NCBI GenBank assembly: GCA_003448835.1 | Contig: DLXM01000178.1 | Location: forward strand, 10,902-22,405 | Origin: Bacteroidota bacterium | GTDB lineage: Bacteria; Bacteroidota; Rhodothermia; Balneolales; HLUCCA01 | Direction: 5' to 3' | DNA: 11,504 nucleotides | In this document: one piece after another, positions 6,557 through 11,504 of the stretch | How positions within the stretch are numbered: the first letter of the stretch is position 1 | Layout of the letters: every line of letters begins with the position of its first letter | The notes under the pieces: model-generated | The model's database searches: none | Seen by the model: the letters and a program-made list of their open reading frames with translations, nothing else | What the model was told of the DNA's origin: nothing | Translations under genes and position numbers: made by a program

Positions 6557-8548
6557 TTATCGATTAACCCTGAAGGTTTCTGTATTTCGATTCCCTGCCC
6601 GATCCACAAGGAGTATTCTTAGTTCATTATCTCTGGCTTTGGGGCTAAAACCGGGCAAATGATAGATCAATCTGCTTCCGAATGGATCATATTCTGCAAT
6701 CCCGCGGACTTCATTTACATAAAATTCAGATAATGTGAAATCTACACCAGACATATTATCTGAAACCCGCACTGAAGCAAACCACTTCCCATCTGATCTT
6801 CTGTAAATAGTTGGTCTGGACATTTCAGGGGGAATCGTGTCGTTTCTGAAAGTATAAATCCCAAAATTTGTGGTAATAGTCTGAATAGATCCATTGCTAA
6901 TTATACCACCGCCATAATTGTATGAAGTATTATTCCCCGATTGATTTACCTGATAAATTCCGAGACCAGGGGTACTCAATAAGGAATCAGGTAACAGGAA
7001 TCTGAGTACATAACCAGTTTGAAGTGGCTCATGACTCGGACCAGTTTCTAGAAAATATTGCCCGTCTTTTTCTTTCCAGGCGAAGACCACTGATAATGTG
7101 TCGTACAGCGAATTCGGTCGGAATTCAATCGTCATTCTCAGATCGGGGGATCTAAGCGTTGTACTTTGTCCGGGAATGACCCGATGAATAATCATATCCT
7201 CGTTATCTAATCGTGCATATAGAACCGAGGCATTTCGCAGGTTAACTGTAGTTCTTTGGTCAGTTAAATCATAAAATAAACCCTCATTTGAATAGGAGCC
7301 AGGAGTTCGTATCGTAATATTTTTTGGTGATGATGTCGATGCACTCGCCACCCAATCATTCGTCCAGATCAAATTTTTGAAACTACTAGGTAATCCATTT
7401 GAAATATCTGGAATTTCATATTCAGATGGCTGAAGGTCAACTATAACAGGGGATGTTACTTTTGGTTCGATAACCTGGATGCGTCCGGTTGCGGTACTCC
7501 TATTTCCGAAATAATCGGCAGCTTCGATTTTTGCCTGATACGTTCCGGGTGGTAATGAAACCATCCCATTGTGACCAACATCTTCGTAAAATGCATTTTC
7601 ATTCCCATCACGGATGAATAATCGTTGATATCCTTTTCTTTGTTGCCGTAAAACGGGATAAACCCTGTCCAGGAACATCATTCGGGCTTTTGTAATATCA
7701 AAACTATCAGCTTTTGAATGAAAGTATAGCGAATCGTTGATTGTGAGCTTTAGTTCATATACCGCATAAACATTCCGCATCGCATCGGCACGATCTGATG
7801 CATCAACTCCCAAGCCAACAGTGCCACTTGTTGTGATTGTTCCAAACTCAAAATTGCTGCCAGAACCTCGGGTTGTAATAGTTTGGATGGATTTTCTTCC
7901 ATTTACAGTGGCATCAAAGCTGATGGGTTCAACTGATATGCCTGTTATTCTTGGTGGGACTTTATCAGGTACCCGAACACCGGCAAGAAGTGGATTAAAC
8001 GGATTGTTACTTGGCGTTCTTAGTTCAAAATGTAGGTGTGGCGGACCAATTCCAGTATCACCGGAAAATGCGATTAAGTCTCCCTTTTTATATCTGATAT
8101 CATAGGATTCAAGATTCTGGTCGAAATTTGCCCGATAGGTTTGAAATCGAATCGAATCCACTAAAGTTCTCAATTTTGGCACAAAATCTCTTAGGTGCGC
8201 ATACATTGAATATGACCCATCCTCGTGTTTCATATAGATTACATTGCCATAACCGGTTGGAGATATTCCAATTCTACTTATGATTCCATCCCGACTGGCA
8301 AATACATCAAATCCTTGTTGTCCCCAGGTGCCCACGTCTATTGCTGCATGAAAATGAGCTGCCCGTGTTTCTCCAAATGTAGCGGACATATAATCACTGG
8401 CATTCGTAGGCCAAAGATAAGACGTTCCTGGTTTCAGAAATGGAAGGGTCTTGTGATCAATATTTTGAGCTTCAGATTGAAATGGAACAGACAGGAGTAA
8501 TATCAGAATGATTGGTAAAATCTGAATGAAACCCAGTGGTTTAAACAT
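6557..8548 (-). CDS. Secreted M23 (LytM/lysostaphin-like) metallopeptidase with a large beta-rich C-terminal region
   Basis: A 663-residue exported protein, probably a peptidoglycan endopeptidase or a scaffold for one. The signal peptide MFKPLGFIQILPIILILLLS...SEA is cleaved before Gln28. The M23 domain spans about 55-180. Zn ligands are His67 and Asp71 in HFHAAID and His173 in HLHFE; His118 in YAHL and His171 complete the catalytic set, so it looks active. Between YAHL and GDLIAFSGDTG there is an extra segment of about 30 residues (122-155) not found in minimal LytM domains. The remaining ~480 residues have Ig-like strand patterns, such as PPGTYQAKIEAADYFGN and a terminal SDNMSGVD...VDRAGNRNTE repeat-like module; their ligands are unknown. 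It starts 78 bases after the FAHD1-like gene and may share its transcript. Confidence 0.88.
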   Translation of the reverse strand: MFKPLGFIQILPIILILLLSVPFQSEAQNIDHKTLPFLKPGTSYLWPTNASDYMSATFGETRAAHFHAAIDVGTWGQQGFDVFASRDGIISRIGISPTGYGNVIYMKHEDGSYSMYAHLRDFVPKLRTLVDSIRFQTYRANFDQNLESYDIRYKKGDLIAFSGDTGIGPPHLHFELRTPSNNPFNPLLAGVRVPDKVPPRITGISVEPISFDATVNGRKSIQTITTRGSGSNFEFGTITTSGTVGLGVDASDRADAMRNVYAVYELKLTINDSLYFHSKADSFDITKARMMFLDRVYPVLRQQRKGYQRLFIRDGNENAFYEDVGHNGMVSLPPGTYQAKIEAADYFGNRSTATGRIQVIEPKVTSPVIVDLQPSEYEIPDISNGLPSSFKNLIWTNDWVASASTSSPKNITIRTPGSYSNEGLFYDLTDQRTTVNLRNASVLYARLDNEDMIIHRVIPGQSTTLRSPDLRMTIEFRPNSLYDTLSVVFAWKEKDGQYFLETGPSHEPLQTGYVLRFLLPDSLLSTPGLGIYQVNQSGNNTSYNYGGGIISNGSIQTITTNFGIYTFRNDTIPPEMSRPTIYRRSDGKWFASVRVSDNMSGVDFTLSEFYVNEVRGIAEYDPFGSRLIYHLPGFSPKARDNELRILLVDRAGNRNTETFRVNR

Positions 8549-8626
8549 AGTGGACTTAATAGTTGGAAAATAAACAGGTGCCAGTTGAATTTGAATTCCG
8601 AGAAATGAATTAGTTATTCGGGAGAA

Positions 8627-9286
8627 TTAAGATGCAGCAACGTGTACTTTAAGTGTTGAGACGCCGTCATTTATATGAGCTTCGACGATATCACCATGAA
8701 TTAATGGTCCAACACCTTCAGGAGTACCTGTATAGATCAGGTCACCCGGGGCCAATGTGAAATAAGTTGATAGTTTTTCAATTAGTACATCAATTGGGAA
8801 AAGCATGTTTTCTGTAGTCCCGTTCTGTTTGATTATCCCATTAACGCTTAGTTCAACTTTAATGTTATGAGGTTGAGCAATGGAGGATGGAGGTACAAAT
8901 TTACCAATAGGGGAGAATGTGTCGAGTCCTTTGGATAATAACCAGGGTTTTCCGGAGTCCTTAAGTTCATTTTGAATATCCCTGGCTGTGATATCGATTC
9001 CGATGGCATATCCAGCTATGTAACTAAGAGCATCTTCACGAGCGATATTCTTTCCGCCTGTGCCAATTGCGATTACAAGTTCGGCTTCATGATGAACGTT
9101 GTTCGTATTATTTGGAATGATTACTGTCCCTTCATCAGATAACAAGGAACACACCGGTTTCATAAAGATTATGGGTGTTTTTGGGATTGGATGGTTGAGT
9201 TCCTTTGCGTGTTCTGCATAATTACGCCCGATACAATAAATTGCTCCAGGTCTAAGGTTTTCAAGGCCGGGAAGGGATGTCATCAT
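8627..9286 (-). CDS. FAHD1-like acylpyruvase / oxaloacetate decarboxylase (FAH superfamily)
   Basis: A 219-residue soluble enzyme of the fumarylacetoacetate hydrolase superfamily. Length and motifs follow FAHD1 closely: a start GxxYCIGRNYAEHAKEL with His26 and Glu29, metal-binding Glu67 and Glu69 in HHEAEL, Asp98 in GIDITARDIQ, catalytic-site Lys119 (SKGLDTF), and the signature GDLIYTGTPEGVG at about 181-193. FAHD1 hydrolyses acylpyruvates and decarboxylates oxaloacetate with Mg2+ or Mn2+. The substrate here is inferred from likeness and not proven; bacterial relatives also include 2-hydroxyhepta-2,4-diene-1,7-dioate isomerases and other members of the catechol-degradation families. No catechol-pathway genes flank it, so a housekeeping role is more likely. 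It opens with two ATG codons (9286 and 9283); either could be the start. Confidence 0.88.
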   Translation of the reverse strand: MMTSLPGLENLRPGAIYCIGRNYAEHAKELNHPIPKTPIIFMKPVCSLLSDEGTVIIPNNTNNVHHEAELVIAIGTGGKNIAREDALSYIAGYAIGIDITARDIQNELKDSGKPWLLSKGLDTFSPIGKFVPPSSIAQPHNIKVELSVNGIIKQNGTTENMLFPIDVLIEKLSTYFTLAPGDLIYTGTPEGVGPLIHGDIVEAHINDGVSTLKVHVAAS

Positions 9287-9344
9287 AGTATATAAATTGA
9301 ATGTATTAGATTAACGAATAATACGGTTCGTTGTTATCATAACT

Positions 9345-9352
9345 CAAATATA
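9345..9352 (-). promoter_or_regulatory. Candidate -7 promoter element for the FAHD1-like gene
   Basis: The minus strand reads TATATTTG, an exact TAnnTTTG match, 58 bases before the start at 9286. The closest TTTG upstream lies in the loop of the rpmA terminator at a spacing of 23, slightly long. A promoter here would explain expression downstream of a strong terminator. Confidence 0.45.
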
Positions 9353-9356
9353 ATGC

Positions 9357-9393
9357 AAAAAAAAAGCCCGTGTATCAAAAGATAACGGGCTTT
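9357..9393 (-). terminator. Rho-independent terminator of rplU-rpmA
   Basis: On the minus strand AAAGCCCGT (9393-9385) pairs with ACGGGCTTT (9371-9363), a 9-bp GC-rich stem with a 13-base loop. A run of nine T ends at 9357. It lies 25 bases after the rpmA stop. Confidence 0.92.
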
Positions 9394-9418
9394 AAAATCT
9401 GAGAAAATCTAACTTGGA

Positions 9419-9673
9419 TTATGCTTCAACTACAGAAACGAACTTGCGTGCATTTTTTCCAACTTTGAAAGCAACTACGCCATCAGTGAGTGCGAAAAGG
9501 GTGAAGTCATTTCCTGTTCCAACATTATCACCTGCATGGAACGAAGTACCACGCTGACGAACGATAATGTTACCTGCTAAAACTGCCTGGCCGCCAAATT
9601 TTTTAACACCCAATCGTTTGGAATGTGAATCGCGACCGTTTCTAGTGGAGCCACCACCTTTTTTATGTGCCAT
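9419..9673 (-). CDS. rpmA: 50S ribosomal protein L27 (bL27)
   Basis: An 84-residue ribosomal protein that lies at the peptidyl-transferase centre of the large subunit. The sequence is typical from the first residue: [29 protein letters not shown], then [22 protein letters not shown] and the end [14 protein letters not shown]. The N-terminus starts directly with MAHKKGGG and lacks the cleaved extension seen in many Firmicutes. It is 20 bases downstream of rplU, the universal rplU-rpmA arrangement, with one of the few recognisable Shine-Dalgarno sequences in the window (9682-9687). The usual next genes of other phyla (for example obg) are not here; a terminator follows. Confidence 0.98.
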   Translation of the reverse strand: MAHKKGGGSTRNGRDSHSKRLGVKKFGGQAVLAGNIIVRQRGTSFHAGDNVGTGNDFTLFALTDGVVAFKVGKNARKFVSVVEA

Positions 9674-9681
9674 GGTTCGTT

Positions 9682-9687
9682 ACCTCT
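9682..9687 (-). promoter_or_regulatory. Shine-Dalgarno sequence of rpmA
   Basis: AGAGGT on the minus strand lies eight bases before the rpmA ATG. It stands out because none of the other nine complete genes shows a comparable purine-rich site; their upstream bases are AT-rich, as in most Bacteroidota. Confidence 0.65.
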
Positions 9688-9693
9688 ATGAAA

Positions 9694-10002
9694 TTAAACG
9701 ATAATATTATCGATTCTGATTTGAGAAAGCTTTTGACGGTGGCCAGTTTTTTTCTGGTATCCCTTACGTCTTTTCTTTTTGAAAATAATGAGTTTGTCAG
9801 CTTTAACTGTTTCGAGGACTGTAGCTTCAACTTTTGCGCCAGCTACCACAGGGGTACCGACTTTGATATCTTTATCGTTGGCTACGAGGAAAACTCGGTC
9901 AATTGACAATTTGTTATCAGCTACGTTTTGTTTGTCAACAAAAAGCACCTGGTCTTTTTTTACTTTGTATTGGTGTCCACCAATTTCTACAACTGCGTAC
10001 AT
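9694..10002 (-). CDS. rplU: 50S ribosomal protein L21 (bL21)
   Basis: A 102-residue ribosomal protein that binds 23S rRNA with L20. It opens [24 protein letters not shown], contains the conserved basic stretch [17 protein letters not shown] near 74-93 and ends QIRIDNIIV, all diagnostic. Length is normal. It is the first gene of the rplU-rpmA operon and has its own full promoter at 10046-10078. lexA lies upstream in the same direction across a gap of 129 bases, but the promoter suggests separate control. The 5' leader of about 35-40 bases is too short to hold a known ribosomal-protein autoregulatory structure. Confidence 0.98.
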   Translation of the reverse strand: MYAVVEIGGHQYKVKKDQVLFVDKQNVADNKLSIDRVFLVANDKDIKVGTPVVAGAKVEATVLETVKADKLIIFKKKRRKGYQKKTGHRQKLSQIRIDNIIV

Positions 10003-10045
10003 GATAATTTGAAATAGTACGTTAAATGTGATTTATTCAAGACTG

Positions 10046-10078
10046 CAAATTTAAGAGTATTCTGCTCGAAAAACAAAA
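10046..10078 (-). promoter_or_regulatory. rplU-rpmA promoter (Bacteroidota type)
   Basis: On the minus strand TTTTG (10078-10074) is followed after 20 bases by TAAATTTG (10053-10046). Both elements match the -33 TTTG / -7 TAnnTTTG consensus of Bacteroidota primary sigma factor promoters, at normal spacing. An AT-only stretch with two copies of AATTAATT (10077-10100) lies directly upstream, like an UP element. This is the best promoter in the window and anchors the reading of the weaker ones. Confidence 0.75.
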
Positions 10079-10131
10079 TTAATTTTATATAGAATTAATT
10101 AATATCAGTCGTTTCAATAGATCACGCGACA

Positions 10132-10809
10132 TTATGACGCTTTGGAATGAATTGTCTTATAAATCCCGGTTTTATTCACATGACCGACATATTTCCCAAT
10201 AATTTTAACCTCTTCGAAGATATCAGGTTCAACATGGATGTCACTGTATTCTTCATTCGCAGGTTCAAGTCTTAGTCCACCGGGACCATAATAAATACGT
10301 TTTAAGCTTGTCTCACCATTAAACATCACAGCGCCGATATCGCCATCTTTAATGTCATCATCCATCAATAGGACAAAATCGCCATCAAAAATACCTGTAT
10401 TCTTCATACTCTGACCCGATATTCTCAACGCAAAAATGCGATTCAGATTAGGAAACAGATGTTGAAGTGTGATACTACCTAAATTTGCTTCGACAGCTTC
10501 CTGCAAATATCCGGCTGATATAATACCCTTAATCGGAATCCCACCATAAGTTGGTTCATCATCCATATAAATGGACTGTTTCTTTTTCTTCAGATAACGA
10601 TTATGTAATTCGTACTCGTTATCGTCAGTTTTGACTAAGTACCCTTTTTTTAATAAGGATTGTAAATTCTGAGTCACACTATTTGGTGATCGGAAATTAA
10701 ATGTATCGGCAATTTCACGGTACGTTGGCCAGATTTCATTTTCATCCCGATACGTTATGATGTAATCGAGAAATTTCTTTTGTTTACTGGTTAGCTGTAC
10801 ATTATCCAT
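10132..10809 (-). CDS. lexA: LexA, SOS-response repressor and self-cleaving serine protease
   Basis: A 225-residue transcriptional repressor that self-cleaves when stimulated by RecA filaments. The N-terminal winged helix (about 4-62) shows LTSKQKKFLDYI, WPTYREIADTF and recognition-helix region SPNSVTQNLQSLLKKGYL. A basic linker (KKKK at 74-77) leads to the S24 domain. The scissile bond Ala99-Gly100 lies in GIISAGYLQEA, the catalytic Ser134 in RISGQSMKNTGIFDGD, and the general-base Lys170 in GETSLKRIYY; the whole set matches E. coli A84-G85, S119, K156. It is slightly longer than E. coli LexA (202). The recognition helix differs from the proteobacterial one, so the operator should not be CTGT-N8-ACAG; I see no such site. 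An inverted repeat 11 bases before the ATG is a candidate autoregulatory operator. A divergent exported gene shares the control region. Confidence 0.95.
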   Translation of the reverse strand: MDNVQLTSKQKKFLDYIITYRDENEIWPTYREIADTFNFRSPNSVTQNLQSLLKKGYLVKTDDNEYELHNRYLKKKKQSIYMDDEPTYGGIPIKGIISAGYLQEAVEANLGSITLQHLFPNLNRIFALRISGQSMKNTGIFDGDFVLLMDDDIKDGDIGAVMFNGETSLKRIYYGPGGLRLEPANEEYSDIHVEPDIFEEVKIIGKYVGHVNKTGIYKTIHSKAS

Positions 10810-10819
10810 ATCGTAGTAA

Positions 10820-10850
10820 GTTTGTTATGTGTGATATATGTGTAAGAAAC
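10820..10850. promoter_or_regulatory. Candidate lexA operator: 31-bp dyad with internal direct repeats
   Basis: GTTTGTTA at 10820-10827 faces TAAGAAAC at 10843-10850, which is its reverse complement at seven of eight positions. The 15-base spacer holds half of a direct repeat: ATGTGTGA (10827-10834) and ATGTGTAA (10838-10845), offset by 11 bases, about one helical turn. The site begins 11 bases upstream of the lexA start codon, a sensible place for autorepression. That LexA binds it is inference. Confidence 0.4.
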
Positions 10851-10942
10851 AAAAAGTCTTGTCAAAGGTCAAGTGTAATCATGAATAAAATTTCATCTTT
10901 GTCTGACATCTACCGACAAAACCGTCAATCCGAAACAAATTT

Positions 10943-10965
10943 CCTGATTTTCACAGTAAATCAGG
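10943..10965 (+). promoter_or_regulatory. Inverted repeat in the leader of the divergent HEAT-like gene
   Basis: CCTGATTT at 10943-10950 pairs perfectly with AAATCAGG at 10958-10965 (8 bp, 7-base loop). A third partial copy, CCTGAATT, follows at 10971-10978, 15 bases before the ATG. There is no T-run, so it is not a terminator; an operator or an RNA hairpin in the 5' leader are the two options. Confidence 0.45.
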
Positions 10966-10992
10966 GTTCTCCTGAATTCAAAACAGAATGAT

Positions 10993-11504
10993 ATGAATCG
11001 ATTTATCTTTAGAATTTTGCAGATCATCGCAATTCTCGTGCTCATATTTAGTTCATCCGGACTAACAGCAAAATCCACTCACAATACCGTTGGAGTGTTA
11101 AACCACGAGTCATTATTACTTAATGACAGTCCAACAAATAGTTCATTTAATTCCAGTTATACTTTCACGTCACAGGATAAATTTTCGTGCTCAGATAACA
11201 TTCCGGAATCAAAAGAAAAATTTGCTGCACTTGTTGATGAACTTTCACCTGTATGGAATGCAATTTCTACTCGTGATGAGCATACCTTGTTAGATTTTTT
11301 ATCAAGCGAAAGTCCTTTTGTGCGTGAAACAGCCTGGCGTGGACTCGCAAACATGTCAGTGAACGATATCAATCGTCTTTTTGAACTTGCTATGGATGAA
11401 TCCCTTGATATAAAGTGGTTCACTTTAAGTAACCAAACGTTAAATGCTGCACACTTACGCAGGTTGGAAAACCTTATTTCAAGCGAAAATCCAGATGTTA
11501 AATC
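10993..11504 (+). CDS. Exported protein with HEAT-like repeats, N-terminal part only (runs off the right edge)
   Basis: An open frame of 170 codons from ATG 10993 to the window end. The signal peptide is clear: MNRFIFRILQ followed by a hydrophobic core and SSSGLTA, cleaved near residue 26. Residues 27-70 are polar, rich in S, N and T, and look like a flexible linker. From about 75 the sequence becomes amphipathic helices, with two similar segments: LLDFLSSESPFVR (99-111) and LENLISSENPDVK (158-170). This spacing and pattern suggest HEAT/ARM-type repeats, as in protein-binding solenoids. An earlier ATG at 10988 is followed by a stop after one codon, so 10993 is the start. It is divergent from lexA and shares a 183-base control region with it. 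Function and full domain content are unknown because the C-terminus is missing. Confidence 0.75.
   Translation, partial: MNRFIFRILQIIAILVLIFSSSGLTAKSTHNTVGVLNHESLLLNDSPTNSSFNSSYTFTSQDKFSCSDNIPESKEKFAALVDELSPVWNAISTRDEHTLLDFLSSESPFVRETAWRGLANMSVNDINRLFELAMDESLDIKWFTLSNQTLNAAHLRRLENLISSENPDVK

Noticed and set aside
10077..10104. AT-only palindromic stretch with two AATTAATT copies between lexA and rplU as a lexA terminator or origin element
   Set aside because: No GC stem and no T-run in the right place; better explained as AT-rich DNA upstream of the rplU promoter.
10855..10870. Short CTTG...CAAG symmetry and GACCTTTG near lexA as its promoter
   Set aside because: Only four paired bases, and the -7-like element has G instead of the first T with no -33 partner.
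11157..11423. 88-codon open frame on the minus strand
   Set aside because: It lies fully inside the well-supported HEAT-like gene on the plus strand and has no recognisable protein features.
1..11504. Mobile elements, CRISPR arrays, toxin-antitoxin pairs, defence genes, tRNA or rRNA
   Set aside because: No transposase, integrase, regularly spaced repeats, small paired genes or structural RNA seen; gene content is housekeeping and envelope.

Overview
This 11.5 kb window looks like core chromosome from an FCB-group bacterium. My best guess is the Balneolota/Rhodothermota/Bacteroidota neighbourhood. That placement is inference. It rests on several promoters matching the Bacteroidota-type -7 element TAnnTTTG, almost no Shine-Dalgarno sequences before start codons (rpmA is the exception), a moderately AT-rich composition, and protein families typical of that group (large secreted M23 proteins, TPR lipoproteins, a DtxS-free set of household enzymes). 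I see no phage, transposon, CRISPR, tRNA or rRNA.

Layout, left to right. Positions 1-201 (minus) hold the first 67 codons of a secreted protein of unknown function that runs off the left edge. A strong terminator at 303-337 separates it from a minus-strand cluster. Read in the direction of transcription, that cluster is two tandem paralogous TPR lipoproteins (5898-4570 and 4534-3317), a cystathionine gamma-synthase/lyase-type PLP enzyme (3244-2099), a small NTF2-like lipoprotein (2097-1570, GTG start one base after the previous stop) and a biosynthetic-type acetyl-CoA acetyltransferase (1545-367). ridA (6126-6503) is the only complete plus-strand gene. It is divergent from the TPR pair and convergent with a secreted M23 metallopeptidase (8548-6557). 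Upstream of the peptidase lies an FAHD1-like acylpyruvase/oxaloacetate decarboxylase (9286-8627). Next come rplU-rpmA (10002-9419) with a textbook promoter and terminator, then lexA (10809-10132). A divergent exported HEAT-like protein (10993 onward, plus) runs off the right edge.

Functional links: sulfur amino acid metabolism (PLP enzyme) and RidA, which hydrolyses reactive enamine/imine by-products of PLP enzymes, sit within 3 kb of each other. Thiolase and the FAHD1-like enzyme are central-carbon enzymes. The TPR pair, the NTF2-like lipoprotein and the M23 protein are cell-envelope proteins. LexA is complete, with cleavage site and catalytic dyad, so an SOS response is expected.

There is no stretch over 300 bases without a gene. 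I do not see a clearly undescribed multi-gene system. The most worthwhile leads are small: a dyad/direct-repeat candidate operator before lexA, a hairpin before its divergent neighbour, the diverged TPR lipoprotein pair, a possibly leaderless PLP-enzyme transcript, and the unknown exported proteins at both edges.
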